A stretch of 64,000 nucleotides of DNA from positions 113,649 through 177,648 of the forward strand of contig CACJMB010000003.1 of NCBI GenBank assembly GCA_902594405.1, read 5' to 3'. The position numbers and the translations under genes were made by a program. Every line of letters begins with the position of its first letter. Positions within the stretch are counted from its first letter, which is position 1. A model generated the notes under the pieces. That model saw only the letters and a list, made by a program, of their open reading frames with translations. It was not told the origin of the DNA and ran no database searches. This document shows positions 22,069-32,922 of this stretch, one piece after another. This DNA comes from an uncultured Pelagibacteraceae bacterium. GTDB taxonomy: Bacteria; Pseudomonadota; Alphaproteobacteria; Pelagibacterales; Pelagibacteraceae.

Positions 22069-22612
22069 ATTTTTTAATTTTAATTATTTGCTTAGTCAAA
22101 AGAGCTAAAAGCATAATTTTAAAAATCTCAGCTAATAGAAACGGTTTTGCACCTAAAGCAAAAATTGGCTTATCCCATCCAATCAATGTTCCAAGCCAAA
22201 TTAGACCCAAAATATAGATTGTTGAAGTTGCGATAATTAACTTAAATAAAACAACGAAAAAATTATCATCAATCTTAATTTTGGAAGCTAAGTAACAAGC
22301 TGTTAAAAAACCAATTAAGTAACCCATAGTTGGTCCTGTAAAGTAAACTAATCCAATACCTTTTTCAGGAGAATTTGAAAATACAGGTAGCCCCGCAATT
22401 CCTTCAATTATATATAGACCAATTGTAGCTAGTGCAATTTTATGCCCTAAACTTATTCCTAAAAATAATACAACAAATGTTTGCATAGTCATAGGAACCG
22501 GATAGAAAGGAATTTTGATCTTTGCAGATATAGTTAGTGCTATTGAACCAAGAACAATAACAACCAGAGATTTAAATAGTTTAGCTTGCGTGAGATTTTT
22601 TGTTAATTCCAT
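22061..22612 (-). CDS. bioY: Biotin transporter BioY
   Basis: IPFYPVPMTMQTFVVLFLG, GLPVFSNSPEKGIGLVYFTGPTMGYLIGF. Confidence 0.93.
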   Translation of the reverse strand: MELTKNLTQAKLFKSLVVIVLGSIALTISAKIKIPFYPVPMTMQTFVVLFLGISLGHKIALATIGLYIIEGIAGLPVFSNSPEKGIGLVYFTGPTMGYLIGFLTACYLASKIKIDDNFFVVLFKLIIATSTIYILGLIWLGTLIGWDKPIFALGAKPFLLAEIFKIMLLALLTKQIIKIKKFI

Positions 22613-22726
22613 CGTTAAATAATACTCAAAATATAAAAAATAATCTACTTATAATTGTTATAATAATTGAAAGTAAATTTTTTTATATACAGAATATGTT
22701 ATCATTATAATATTTAATTATACCTC

Positions 22727-25501
22727 ATGAATAAAATTCTAAAAACAGATCATTTTTATTTGATTGATGGCTCTGGTTATATTTTTAGAGCTTATTATGC
22801 TTTGCCTCCATTGACTAGAAAAAGTGATGGACTTCCAACAGGTGCTGTAAGTGGTTTTTGCAGTATGTTATTTAAATTATTAGAGGACTCAAAATCTGAT
22901 CAAAACTTGCAAAAACCAACACATTTTGCAGTAATATTCGACTCAGCAAGAAAAACTTTCAGAAATGAAATTTATAGTGATTATAAAGCTAATAGGTCAG
23001 AGGCGCCTGATGATTTGGCTCCTCAATTTGAGTATATAAGAAAATCAGTACTAGCATTCAATTTACCATCTGTGGATCTACCTAATTATGAAGCAGATGA
23101 TTTAATAGCCACATATGTTGATCAAATCCTTAAAAAAGGTGCAAAAGTTACAATTGTCTCATCAGATAAAGATTTAATGCAGCTTTACAAAAAAGGGGTT
23201 CGAATTTTTGACCCCATGAAAAACAAATTTATAACTGACGATGATGTCTTCAAAAAATTTGGAGTAGATGCTTCAAAAGTTATTGATGTGCAATCTTTAG
23301 CAGGAGATAGTAGCGATAATGTTCCTGGTGTTCCAGGGATAGGTGTTAAGACAGCTGCAGAGCTAATTAACAAATATCACACTTTAGAAAATTTACTAAA
23401 ATCAGCTCATGAGATTAAGCAAAATAAAAGAAGAGAAACATTAATAGAGAATAAGGATAAAGCATTAATAAGTAAAAAACTTGTAACACTAGATCATAAC
23501 TCTCCTGTTAATAGAGAGTTAAGTGAATTTAAATTGCAAAATATAGATAAAGATAAATTATATAAATTTTTAAGAGAAATGGAATTTAACAGGTTGTTAA
23601 GTTCTGCAATTTCTGCTTATGGAGAACCTGAACTAGAAAGTAACAAGATTGAAACTCAAAATCTAGAAAAACAACAAACGATAAATAGTAAAAATTATTA
23701 CTTAATTAATAGCTTAGATGAAATTGATAAATGGATAGAAGAGGCAGAAGAAGTTGGTGAAGTTGCTGTTGATACGGAAACAACCTCATTAGATCCTCAT
23801 CAAGCAGATTTAGTGGGTATTTCTCTCTGTTCTAAAATTGGAAAAGCATGTTACATACCAGTTGGTCACAAGTCACCCAAGTGTCTTAAAAAAGATGCAG
23901 TAATTAAAAAATTAAAAAAAATATTAGAAGATCCTAGTATAAAAAAAATAGGTCAAAATATAAAATTTGATTTTATCGTATTTTATAAGTGTGGAATAAC
24001 GCTTTCATCAATGGAAGATACAATGCTGATGTCTTATGTCTTAGATGCAGGAAAAAATAGACATAATATGGATACTTTATCAGAAATTCATTTAGGACAT
24101 AAAACTATATCTTTTAAAGACATGGTAGGAACAGGCAAGAAAGAAATTAATTTTAGCGAAGTAGAATTAGATAAAGCAAAAGATTACGCCGCTGAAGATG
24201 CCGATGTTACTTTTAGATTATACAAGAAATTTATCAAAAATTTAAAATCAGAAAAAATGATAAATATCTATGAAATTTTTGAAAAGCCATTAATTAAAAT
24301 TCTTGCATTTATGGAAATAGAGGGAGTTGAAATTGATAGTAATTTTTTAAAATCTCTTTCATCTAAATTTGAAAAAAAAATTCAAAAACTTGAAAAAGAA
24401 GTATTTAAAATTTCTAAAAAAGAGTTCAATATCGCATCTCCAAAGCAATTAGGTGAAATAATTTATAATGACTTGAAAATAGCTGGTTTAAAGAAAACTA
24501 AAAAAGGAAGTTTTGCAACAAGTGCAACTGTTTTAGAGGATTTAGCTTTCAAAGGTCATGAATTTCCAAAATTAATTTTAGACTGGAGACAAGTTTCAAA
24601 ATTAAAAAATACTTATTCAGATGCTTTACCCGAACATTTAAACCCAAATACAAAAAGAGTTCATACTTCTTTTTTGCTAGCTGCTACAACAACTGGAAGA
24701 CTAGCATCTAGTGATCCCAACTTACAAAATATACCAATTAAATCAGAAGATGGAAAAGACATAAGAAAAGCTTTTAAAGCAAAAAAAAATCACCTACTTA
24801 TTTCTGCAGATTACAATCAAATTGAGATGAGAATCTTGGCAGATCTAGCAGATGTAAAAGAACTAAAAAAAGCTTTTAAAAATAAAGAAGATATTCACTC
24901 TTTAACAGCTAGCCAAATTTTTAATATTGATATTAAAAAAGTTAATCAAGATCACAGACGAAAGGCAAAAGCTATTAATTTTGGAATTATTTATGGAATT
25001 TCACAATATGGATTAGCTAAGCAAATAAATGTTTCTAATTATGAAGCAGAAGAATTTTTGAATTCATATTTTGCTAAATTTCCAGAAATTAAAGTTTATA
25101 TGGATAATACAATTAAATTTTGTAGAAAAAGTGGATATGTCAATAATATTTTTGGAAGAAGGTCTCACTTTAATGGAATAAATGACAAAAATTTTAATGT
25201 AAGAAATTTTCAAGAGCGTGCTGCAATAAATGCACCCATCCAAGGTTCTGCTTCTGAAGTAATGAGATTAGCTATGATAAGATTGGATAAGAAATTATCA
25301 GAGGAAAAAAATTCTAATTCAAAAATGCTCTTGCAAATTCATGATGAATTAATTTTTGAAATTCCAAAAAAAGATGAAAAAGTAATGATTAAATTAATTG
25401 AAAAAGAAATGACCAGTGTAGCTCAGAGTGATTATCATTCTTTTTCAACTCCTTTAACAGTTGATATTAATGTTGGAGATAATTGGGGTATGTTACATTA
25501 A
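22727..25501 (+). CDS. polA: DNA polymerase I
   Basis: 5'-3' exo (DYKANRSEAP, GDSSDNVPGVPGIGVKTA), 3'-5' exo (EVAVDTETTSLDPH), pol motifs (SADYNQIEMRILAD, RRKAKAINFGIIYGIS, LQIHDELIFE). Confidence 0.97.
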   Translation: MNKILKTDHFYLIDGSGYIFRAYYALPPLTRKSDGLPTGAVSGFCSMLFKLLEDSKSDQNLQKPTHFAVIFDSARKTFRNEIYSDYKANRSEAPDDLAPQFEYIRKSVLAFNLPSVDLPNYEADDLIATYVDQILKKGAKVTIVSSDKDLMQLYKKGVRIFDPMKNKFITDDDVFKKFGVDASKVIDVQSLAGDSSDNVPGVPGIGVKTAAELINKYHTLENLLKSAHEIKQNKRRETLIENKDKALISKKLVTLDHNSPVNRELSEFKLQNIDKDKLYKFLREMEFNRLLSSAISAYGEPELESNKIETQNLEKQQTINSKNYYLINSLDEIDKWIEEAEEVGEVAVDTETTSLDPHQADLVGISLCSKIGKACYIPVGHKSPKCLKKDAVIKKLKKILEDPSIKKIGQNIKFDFIVFYKCGITLSSMEDTMLMSYVLDAGKNRHNMDTLSEIHLGHKTISFKDMVGTGKKEINFSEVELDKAKDYAAEDADVTFRLYKKFIKNLKSEKMINIYEIFEKPLIKILAFMEIEGVEIDSNFLKSLSSKFEKKIQKLEKEVFKISKKEFNIASPKQLGEIIYNDLKIAGLKKTKKGSFATSATVLEDLAFKGHEFPKLILDWRQVSKLKNTYSDALPEHLNPNTKRVHTSFLLAATTTGRLASSDPNLQNIPIKSEDGKDIRKAFKAKKNHLLISADYNQIEMRILADLADVKELKKAFKNKEDIHSLTASQIFNIDIKKVNQDHRRKAKAINFGIIYGISQYGLAKQINVSNYEAEEFLNSYFAKFPEIKVYMDNTIKFCRKSGYVNNIFGRRSHFNGINDKNFNVRNFQERAAINAPIQGSASEVMRLAMIRLDKKLSEEKNSNSKMLLQIHDELIFEIPKKDEKVMIKLIEKEMTSVAQSDYHSFSTPLTVDINVGDNWGMLH

Positions 25502-25550
25502 TTTATAACATTGCCCAAATTAGGACAATTTAGTATTTTTAAACTACCTT

Positions 25551-26258
25551 ATGCAAAAACAAACAATAGCCTTGATAGATGATGATAGAAATATTTTAAC
25601 AAGTTTAAGTATCGCATTAGAAAAAGAGGGTTTTAAAGTTCAAACGTACATTGATGGTGAAAGTGCATTAATCGGTTTAACCAGAATGCCACCTGACTTA
25701 GCAGTCATAGATATAAAAATGCCTAAGATGGATGGAGAAGAATTACTAAAAAAACTTCGAAAAAAAACTTCTTTACCAGCAATTTTTTTAACATCTAAAG
25801 ATGATGAAATTGATGAGTTGTTAGGTCTAAAACTGGGCGCAGATGATTTTGTAAAAAAATCAGGAGGTTTTTCTATAAAAGTTTTGATTGAAAGAATTAG
25901 AGTGCAGCTAAGAAAAAAAGATTCAAATAATATTCTAGAGGAAAATAAAAGCCTGATATCTCATGGAAGATTAAAATTGGATCCTTCACAACTCGAGTGT
26001 GAATGGAATGGAAAACAGCTGCCTGATAAATTGACAACAACTGAGTTTTTAATTGTTAAAGAGTTAGCAAAGAGGCCTGGTATAATTAAAGAAAGAGCTC
26101 AGCTTATGGATATAGCTTACCGAGAGGATACAGATATTGAGGATAGGACTATTGATAGTCACGTAAAACGAATTAGAAAAAAATTTAAAAAAGTAGATCC
26201 TGATTTTTCAGCTATTGAAACTAGGTATGGTAGTGGATATAGATGGAATGTTAGCTAA
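25551..26258 (+). CDS. chvI: ChvI-type OmpR-family response regulator
   Basis: TIALIDDDRNILTSLSIALEKEGF, LGADDFVKKSGGFS, winged helix EDTDIEDRTIDSHVKRIRKKFK; paired with ChvG-like kinase. Confidence 0.88.
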   Translation: MQKQTIALIDDDRNILTSLSIALEKEGFKVQTYIDGESALIGLTRMPPDLAVIDIKMPKMDGEELLKKLRKKTSLPAIFLTSKDDEIDELLGLKLGADDFVKKSGGFSIKVLIERIRVQLRKKDSNNILEENKSLISHGRLKLDPSQLECEWNGKQLPDKLTTTEFLIVKELAKRPGIIKERAQLMDIAYREDTDIEDRTIDSHVKRIRKKFKKVDPDFSAIETRYGSGYRWNVS

Positions 26259-27799
26259 TGTTTAGTAAATACTTAAAAACTCTTTCTATATTAAAAAAAT
26301 TTTTATTTATAAATTTTGTAATTTTTACAATTATTGGACTATTTACATTCATATATCTTAATAATATTCAACCAAGTTTAATAAAAAAAAAATCTCAAAA
26401 TCACACAAACATTATTAACAACACTATTGAAAATATTTTAAGGCTAGATGTAAAATTCCAATCTGATGATATTAGAAGATTTTTATTTTCTACAAGGTTT
26501 ATTTTTCAAAATTTAGATAGAGTAATATTTTTTGATGATCAACTTAACCTTATTGGTGACACTGATACTTTAGATCTTGATCCAAGATCATTCTCTACAA
26601 GACTTGATAAAATTGAATTTGAAAGTTTAGATAATGAGGAAATAGAAAAAACTATTGAGGAAAAAAATATAAAAATTGATGAAAAAAAACCTGTTTCATT
26701 TAAAGATATATTAAAAAATTATTCTAGTTCTGAAAATTTAGGAGTTCCTTACACATTTACGCAAGAAGATTTTAATCAATTTAATGTAACAACAATTAAG
26801 AATGTTACAAAGAATGAAATTAATCTTGGTTATGTAGCTATTACAGAAAATGCCAATGAAATAAAGACAGCAATAGATGAGAGAAAAGCATTTGTAATAA
26901 GAACAGCTATATCTGTAGGATTTGTAATATTAATTTTTTCTTTTGTTTTAAGTAGATATTTTATCAAACCAATACAAAATCTCGTTGGATATACAATTCG
27001 TGTCAAAGAAAAAAGTCAAGTTAAACCAGGTATTGAAAATTTAAAAAAAAGAAATGACGAATTAGGACTTTTATCTAATTCTTTAGAGGATATGACAAAT
27101 GAGCTTCAAAATAGAGTTGCTCATGCAGAAAACTTTTCAACAGATTTGGTTCATGAGATAAGAAATCCACTAGCATCTTTAAAAAGTGCATCAGAAATTT
27201 TACAAGACACAAATGATACCGAACAACGAAATAGATTACTGAATATACTTAGTCATGACGTTCAAAGAATAGAAAGATTAATTACTGACTATTCGCAAAT
27301 GTTAAAGGATGAAGTTGCTTTAAGTAAAGAAAAAATGAAAAAAATTGATATTGAACCTATAATTCAATCTGTTGTTGATGATTATAATAATATTCATCAA
27401 GTGAAAAAAGGAATTAAAATTAAATATAAAAATGATGGAAAAGATAAATATTTAATAAATGGTATAGAAAATAGAATTGAACAAATAGTTGCAAATTTAT
27501 TAGATAATTCAATATCATTTAGTAAAGACGGTGCTAATGTTTTTGTTGATGTATCTGTTAATGGAAAAAATCAAATATCAATCAAAATTATTGACGAAGG
27601 ACAAGGATTTAAAGAAAAAGACACATCAAGAATATTTAAAAGATTTTATAGTAATAGACCTGAAAAATTTGGAGAACATTCAGGCCTAGGTTTAAATATA
27701 GTGAAAAACTTGGTTGAACTCCACGATGGTGAAATTGTAGCATCTAATCGTATTGATAAAGAAGGAGCAATGATAGAGATAAGATTTCCCAATGTTTAA
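26258..27799 (+). CDS. chvG: ChvG-type sensor histidine kinase
   Basis: Two TM, HAMP, H-box DLVHEIRNPLASLKSASEIL, N/G boxes IVANLLDNSISFS, DEGQGF, HSGLGLNIVKNLVELHDGEI. Confidence 0.88.
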   Translation: MFSKYLKTLSILKKFLFINFVIFTIIGLFTFIYLNNIQPSLIKKKSQNHTNIINNTIENILRLDVKFQSDDIRRFLFSTRFIFQNLDRVIFFDDQLNLIGDTDTLDLDPRSFSTRLDKIEFESLDNEEIEKTIEEKNIKIDEKKPVSFKDILKNYSSSENLGVPYTFTQEDFNQFNVTTIKNVTKNEINLGYVAITENANEIKTAIDERKAFVIRTAISVGFVILIFSFVLSRYFIKPIQNLVGYTIRVKEKSQVKPGIENLKKRNDELGLLSNSLEDMTNELQNRVAHAENFSTDLVHEIRNPLASLKSASEILQDTNDTEQRNRLLNILSHDVQRIERLITDYSQMLKDEVALSKEKMKKIDIEPIIQSVVDDYNNIHQVKKGIKIKYKNDGKDKYLINGIENRIEQIVANLLDNSISFSKDGANVFVDVSVNGKNQISIKIIDEGQGFKEKDTSRIFKRFYSNRPEKFGEHSGLGLNIVKNLVELHDGEIVASNRIDKEGAMIEIRFPNV

Positions 27800-27841
27800 T
27801 CATTTCTTGATAAATAAATACTTAGCTGTATAAAGCTTGCC

Positions 27842-29128
27842 ATGGAAGATTATAAAGTAAAAGACATTGCTCAAGCTGAATTTGGTAGAAAAGAAATATC
27901 AATAGCTGAAAGTGAAATGCCTGGTTTAATGGCTTTAAGAGAAGAGTATTCTAAAGAGAAACCATTAAAGGGTGCAAGAATTATAGGATGTCTTCATATG
28001 ACAATTCAAACTGCAGTACTAATCGAAACTTTAGTTGCATTGGGCGCTGAAGTTCGTTGGTCTTCATGTAATATTTTTTCAACTCAAGATCATGCAGCTG
28101 CTGCAATTGCAAAGGCTGGGATCCCTGTTTATGCCTGGAAAGGTGAAACAGAAGAGGAATATTTATGGTGCATTAAACAAACTATAGTTGGAAAACCTGA
28201 TTGGAAACCTAACATGTTATTAGATGACGGTGGTGATTTAACAGCTATCATGCACAATGAATATCAGGATTTAATGAAAGATATTAAGGGTGTTTCAGAA
28301 GAGACCACCACTGGAATTAAAGCACTTAATAAAATGGAAAAAGATAAATCTCTTTTAGTTCCAGCAATAAACGTGAACGACTCTGTCACAAAATCAAAAT
28401 TTGATAATTTATATGGATGTAGAGAAAGTTTAGTAGACGGAATAAGAAGAGCTACTGACGTAATGATGTCTGGAAAAATTGCTATTGTTGCTGGTTTTGG
28501 AGACGTTGGAAAAGGAAGTGCTGCATCTTTAAGACAAAGTGGAGCTAGAGTTTTAGTTACAGAAGCAGATCCAATTTGTGCTCTACAAGCTGCAATGGAA
28601 GGTTATGAAGTGGTATTAATGGAGGAGGCTATAAGTAGAGCGGATATCGTTGTAACAGCAACAGGTAACAAAGATATTGTTACTGCAGATCATATGAGAG
28701 ATATGAAGGATAGAGCCATCTTATGTAATATTGGTCACTTTGATAATGAAATACAAGTTGAAGCTCTTAGAAATTATAAGTGGACTGAAGTAAAACCTCA
28801 AGTGCATGAAATAGAGTTGCCAAGTGGCAAAAGAATTATTCTTTTAGCTGAAGGAAGATTAGTTAATCTTGGTTGTGCAACAGGACATCCAAGTTTTGTA
28901 ATGAGTGCATCATTTACTAATCAAGTTATCGCTCAAATAGAACTTTGGCACAATCATAAAAATTATGAAAATAAAGTTTACGTACTTCCAAAACATTTAG
29001 ATGAAAAAGTAGCAACTCTGCATTTAAAAAAGGTTGGGGCAAAACTAACAAAATTATCAAAAGAGCAAGCAGATTATATAAGTGTTGGAACAGAAGGTCC
29101 TTTCAAACCAGATGCCTATCGCTATTAA
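27842..29128 (+). CDS. ahcY: Adenosylhomocysteinase
   Basis: [54 protein letters not shown]-terminal KPDAYRY. Confidence 0.97.
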   Translation: MEDYKVKDIAQAEFGRKEISIAESEMPGLMALREEYSKEKPLKGARIIGCLHMTIQTAVLIETLVALGAEVRWSSCNIFSTQDHAAAAIAKAGIPVYAWKGETEEEYLWCIKQTIVGKPDWKPNMLLDDGGDLTAIMHNEYQDLMKDIKGVSEETTTGIKALNKMEKDKSLLVPAINVNDSVTKSKFDNLYGCRESLVDGIRRATDVMMSGKIAIVAGFGDVGKGSAASLRQSGARVLVTEADPICALQAAMEGYEVVLMEEAISRADIVVTATGNKDIVTADHMRDMKDRAILCNIGHFDNEIQVEALRNYKWTEVKPQVHEIELPSGKRIILLAEGRLVNLGCATGHPSFVMSASFTNQVIAQIELWHNHKNYENKVYVLPKHLDEKVATLHLKKVGAKLTKLSKEQADYISVGTEGPFKPDAYRY

Positions 29129-29561
29129 AGATAGCACAATCGATATCACTTCAGAGAAGTCAACTAAAGAATTAGCTAAAGAATTTACAAAATATCTCAA
29201 AGGCGGCGAGTTTGTTTTTTTATATGGAGAGATGGGAGTTGGTAAAACAACCTTTGTTAAATATTTTATAAATGAGTATCAAAAAATAAATAATTTGACA
29301 CAAACAGAAATTACAAGCCCTACTTTTAGTTTATTAAATGAGTATCAGGTGAAAGATATAAGAATAAAACATTATGATTTATTTAGAATTAATAGGAAAG
29401 AAGATATCAATAATTTAGATATTTTTGAAAAAGATAATAAATTAATAACACTTATAGAATGGCCACAATTGATTGCTGATAAACAAGATATAAAATTTAT
29501 AACTTTAACATTTAATTATTTAAATCAATTAAATGATAGGACTGTAGATATAAAAATTTAA
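29112..29561 (+). CDS. tsaE: tRNA threonylcarbamoyladenosine biosynthesis ATPase TsaE
   Basis: [17 protein letters not shown] Walker [19 protein letters not shown]; start MPIAIKDS at 29112 overlaps the ahcY end. Confidence 0.92.
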   Translation: MPIAIKDSTIDITSEKSTKELAKEFTKYLKGGEFVFLYGEMGVGKTTFVKYFINEYQKINNLTQTEITSPTFSLLNEYQVKDIRIKHYDLFRINRKEDINNLDIFEKDNKLITLIEWPQLIADKQDIKFITLTFNYLNQLNDRTVDIKI

Positions 29562-29574
29562 ATTAAAACCTATT

Positions 29575-30522
29575 TTGATGAAAAGCTTAGCAAAATTGAA
29601 AAAAATAAAAGGTGACGCGTCTTTTAGAGAATTTTATAGAAACAGAAAAAATAAATCTATTATTGTAGTATCCAAGAAAGAAAAGTTAAAAAATCTTTTA
29701 ATTTACGATGCGATAAATAAAATTTTAATTAAAAATAAAATTTTAGCACCAATACTATTAAGTGAAAATTACATTAATAATTATATAGAAATAAATGACT
29801 TTGGAGATCAAACTTTGTTTCAAATTTTAAAAAACAAAAAGAATAATAAATATGATATTTTTAAAAAGATAATAAAAATTTTAAATAAAATACAATCAAT
29901 AAAAGATAAAAGAGTAAAAAATTTTAAAAACAAATTTTATAAAGTTCAAGAATATAATAACAAAATTTTGTTTGATGAAACTAAACTTTTTTGTGACTGG
30001 TATGTACCAAAGAAATTATCTAAATTCAAAAGTATTAAATTTAAAAAGAAATTTAAATCAGAGGTAAAAAATTTATTATCAAAATTAAATTACAAAAATG
30101 ATACATTTGTTCATAGAGATTTTCATGTTTCAAATTTTATGTATCACAATAAAAAAATTGCAGTAATAGATAGTCAAGATGCACTAATTGGCAATAGAGC
30201 TTACGATTTAGCGTCCTTAATTGACGACGTAAGATTAAAAACACCCAATGAATTAAAAGATAAAGTATTTAAGTTTTACGTCAAAACAAATCAAAAAATT
30301 GATTTAGAAAAATTTAAAAAAGATTTTAAAATTTTATCTGTTTTAAGGAATTTAAAAATAATTGGTATTTTTATGCGTTTAGCTGTTAGAGATAATAAAA
30401 AAAAATATCTTAAATTAATTCCCTACGCTTGGGAATTGATTAATCATAGAATTAAAGAGCAAAATGAATTCAATAATTTGATGTTGCTATTAAAAAATAA
30501 TTTTCCAAAATTTATAAGGTAG
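29575..30522 (+). CDS. amgK: Aminosugar kinase AmgK-like (APH family)
   Basis: APH fold FVHRDFHVSNFMYHNKKIAVIDSQDALIGNRAYDLASLIDD; tsaE-amgK-murU order. Confidence 0.85.
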   Translation: MMKSLAKLKKIKGDASFREFYRNRKNKSIIVVSKKEKLKNLLIYDAINKILIKNKILAPILLSENYINNYIEINDFGDQTLFQILKNKKNNKYDIFKKIIKILNKIQSIKDKRVKNFKNKFYKVQEYNNKILFDETKLFCDWYVPKKLSKFKSIKFKKKFKSEVKNLLSKLNYKNDTFVHRDFHVSNFMYHNKKIAVIDSQDALIGNRAYDLASLIDDVRLKTPNELKDKVFKFYVKTNQKIDLEKFKKDFKILSVLRNLKIIGIFMRLAVRDNKKKYLKLIPYAWELINHRIKEQNEFNNLMLLLKNNFPKFIR

Positions 30523-30526
30523 AGTA

Positions 30527-31216
30527 GTGAGAATAAATACAGCTTTAATTTTATGTGCAGGTTTTGGTAAGAGATTAAACCCAATTACTTTAAATACTCC
30601 TAAGCCCTTATTAGAGATTAAAGATGTAAGTATGCTGGAAAGATGTATTAATTTAATCGAAAAACTAGGTATTAAAAAAATCTTAATAAATACTTTTTAT
30701 TTAAAAGATCAATTTTCATTGTTTTTAAACAGTAAAAATTTCAATAGTGATATCAAAATAATTGAGGATGGTGAGCATATTTTAGATACAGGGGGAGGTA
30801 TTCAAAATATGATTAAAGACTCTAATGAAAAGGATTTTATAATTTTTAATCCAGATACAATCTGGAGCAATGACTATAAAGATGAGATATTAAAAATGGA
30901 AGAAATGTATTTCTCTGGAAAATTAGAAAACATTCTTCTTTTAGTAAATAAAAAATTTAGTTTTGATAAAAAGTTAAAAGGAGATTTTAATTTAGAAAAT
31001 AATTTAATTAACAAAGAGACTGAAAAAGAATTTATTTACATTGGATGTCAAATAATTAATAAAAAATTATTTATTAGACAGAAAATAGAAAATTACTCAA
31101 TTTTTGAAATTTGGAATAATTTATTAGACCAAAAAAAGTTATTTGGTTATGAAAGCCAAAAAGACTTTTATCATTTAACTGATCTGGATATTTTTAAAAG
31201 ACTAAAAGATCTTTAG
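30527..31216 (+). CDS. murU: N-acetylmuramate alpha-1-phosphate uridylyltransferase MurU-like (GTG start)
   Basis: ALILCAGFGKRLNPITLNTPKPLLEIKDVSML, DGEHILDTGGGIQN, FNPDTIWSND. Confidence 0.85.
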   Translation: MRINTALILCAGFGKRLNPITLNTPKPLLEIKDVSMLERCINLIEKLGIKKILINTFYLKDQFSLFLNSKNFNSDIKIIEDGEHILDTGGGIQNMIKDSNEKDFIIFNPDTIWSNDYKDEILKMEEMYFSGKLENILLLVNKKFSFDKKLKGDFNLENNLINKETEKEFIYIGCQIINKKLFIRQKIENYSIFEIWNNLLDQKKLFGYESQKDFYHLTDLDIFKRLKDL

Positions 31217-31901
31217 ATCTTTCTTGATCAAGATATTTGCAACTAGAAATTTTTCTATTTTCTAATTCAATTAAAAGAGGATTTCCTGTAGGAATTTCAA
31301 GTTTAGAGATTTCATTGTCATCTAAATTAAACAAGTGTTTGCAAAGAGCTCTAATAGAGTTTCCATGAGCAGAAATAAGAATATTTTCACTTGTTTTGGA
31401 TTCTATCTCTTTACTATAAAACTTCATTACTCTTTCATATGTATCTTTTAGAGACTCAGTGTCAGGAATTTTTTCTGAAGGAATTTCTTTGTAAGTTTTA
31501 ATATTTAGAGGATGATATGGGTTTTTTTTATCTAAAGGATCAGGTCTAAGATCCCAAGAACGTCTAAATTGATGAACTTTTTCCTCTCCAAGTTTTACTT
31601 TCATTTCATCTTTATTTAATCCAGTCAAAGCACCGTAATGTCTTTCATTTAATTCCCATGCACTTATTACCTTTTTAAAATCTTTCAGTTCTTCTTGTAT
31701 TATTTTTAAAGTATTTTTTGCTCTTAATTGAAAGGATGAATAATAAAGATCGATTTTAATATTTTCTTGTTTTATTAATTGGCCAGCTTTTTTTGCTTCT
31801 GATTGTCCATTTTCTGTTAAATCTACATCTACCCACCCAGTAAATTTTTTTTCAAGATTCCAGACACTTTGACCATGTCTAACTAAAATTAAATAACTCA
31901 T
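31194..31901 (-). CDS. gpmA: 2,3-bisphosphoglycerate-dependent phosphoglycerate mutase
   Basis: LVRHGQSVWNLEKKFTGWVDVDLTE, ERHYGALTGLNK, ILISAHGNSIRAL. Confidence 0.94.
   Translation of the reverse strand: MSYLILVRHGQSVWNLEKKFTGWVDVDLTENGQSEAKKAGQLIKQENIKIDLYYSSFQLRAKNTLKIIQEELKDFKKVISAWELNERHYGALTGLNKDEMKVKLGEEKVHQFRRSWDLRPDPLDKKNPYHPLNIKTYKEIPSEKIPDTESLKDTYERVMKFYSKEIESKTSENILISAHGNSIRALCKHLFNLDDNEISKLEIPTGNPLLIELENRKISSCKYLDQERSKDLLVF
31205..31222. terminator. Candidate bidirectional terminator inside overlapping murU/gpmA 3' ends
   Basis: Perfect inverted repeat AAAGATCT-TT-AGATCTTT (31205-31222) in the 23-nt convergent coding overlap; 10-nt palindrome CTTGATCAAG follows at 31223-31232. 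Confidence 0.4.
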
Positions 31902-31946
31902 TTGTTTATCTTTTAGATCAATTTGATAAATAAAACTATATTATTA

Positions 31947-32342
31947 ATGATTAATTTTTTTTCGAAATATAAATTTATTTTTTATTTATTCAATTTTTTT
32001 CTTATACTTTTATATTTATATCCTGGTAGTCTGCTTGGTTGTTTTCTGTACGATGATTGCAAATTACAACCACAAATAACATCAGATTTTATAATTTCGA
32101 CTAACCACTTGTATGCGTTTGTTCTGTTTTCTGTTATTGGTTATTTAACATTTCATAAATCGTCTCAATTTATATTTATTACTTTTTATTTATTATTTTT
32201 ATCACTAATACTTGAGATACTGCATTACGTTATACCAAATAGAAGTTTTGAAATTCCTGATTTATTTGGAAATCTTATAGGTGTTATTATAATAACAATT
32301 ATTATTTATTTTTTTAAAAAAAATGAAAACATTAAAAATTAA
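31947..32342 (+). CDS. VanZ-like family membrane protein
   Basis: Multi-TM small protein; LILEILHYVIPNRSFEIPDLFGNLIGV resembles the VanZ-like family motif. Confidence 0.6.
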   Translation: MINFFSKYKFIFYLFNFFLILLYLYPGSLLGCFLYDDCKLQPQITSDFIISTNHLYAFVLFSVIGYLTFHKSSQFIFITFYLLFLSLILEILHYVIPNRSFEIPDLFGNLIGVIIITIIIYFFKKNENIKN

Positions 32343-32922
32343 TTTTTTATTTGTTTTAATTATATTAATTTCAGGCTGTTCATCTGTTCCTAAAAATACA
32401 GCAGATGGTTGTTCCATATTTAATGAAAGATACATGTGGTACAAACATGCAAAAAAAGCAGAAAAAAAATGGGGAACCCCAGTTTATTTACAACTTGCAA
32501 TTATAAAAATGGAATCCAGTTTTGATTGGTTAGCAAAACCTCCTAGACAGAAATTATTTAAAGTAGTGCCTTATAAGAGACCATCAAGTTCTTTTGGGTA
32601 TTCACAAGCTGTTAAAGGAACATGGAAACAGTATAAAGAAGAGACTGGAAATAAGCTTGCTACAAGGACAAGGTTTAAAGACAGTGTAGATTTTATTGGT
32701 TGGTATACTAATAAAACTGAAAAGATTTTAAAAGTTTCAAAAAAAGATGCTTTCAAGCAATATATTGCTTATCATGAAGGGTGGGGTAATTATAAAAATT
32801 ATAAAAAAAATAAAAAAGTAATTAATCTAGCCAAAAGAGTGGAGGAACAATCAAATATTTATAAGCAACAATTATCAGAATGTAAAAATTCTTTATCAAC
32901 GTCAAAATATATTATTTTTTAA
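32323..32922 (+). CDS. Transglycosylase SLT-domain lipoprotein
   Basis: Lipobox ILISGCSS; QLAIIKMESSFDWLAKPPR, SSSFGYSQAVKGTW, YIAYHEGWGNY lysozyme-like motifs. Confidence 0.75.
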   Translation: MKTLKINFLFVLIILISGCSSVPKNTADGCSIFNERYMWYKHAKKAEKKWGTPVYLQLAIIKMESSFDWLAKPPRQKLFKVVPYKRPSSSFGYSQAVKGTWKQYKEETGNKLATRTRFKDSVDFIGWYTNKTEKILKVSKKDAFKQYIAYHEGWGNYKNYKKNKKVINLAKRVEEQSNIYKQQLSECKNSLSTSKYIIF

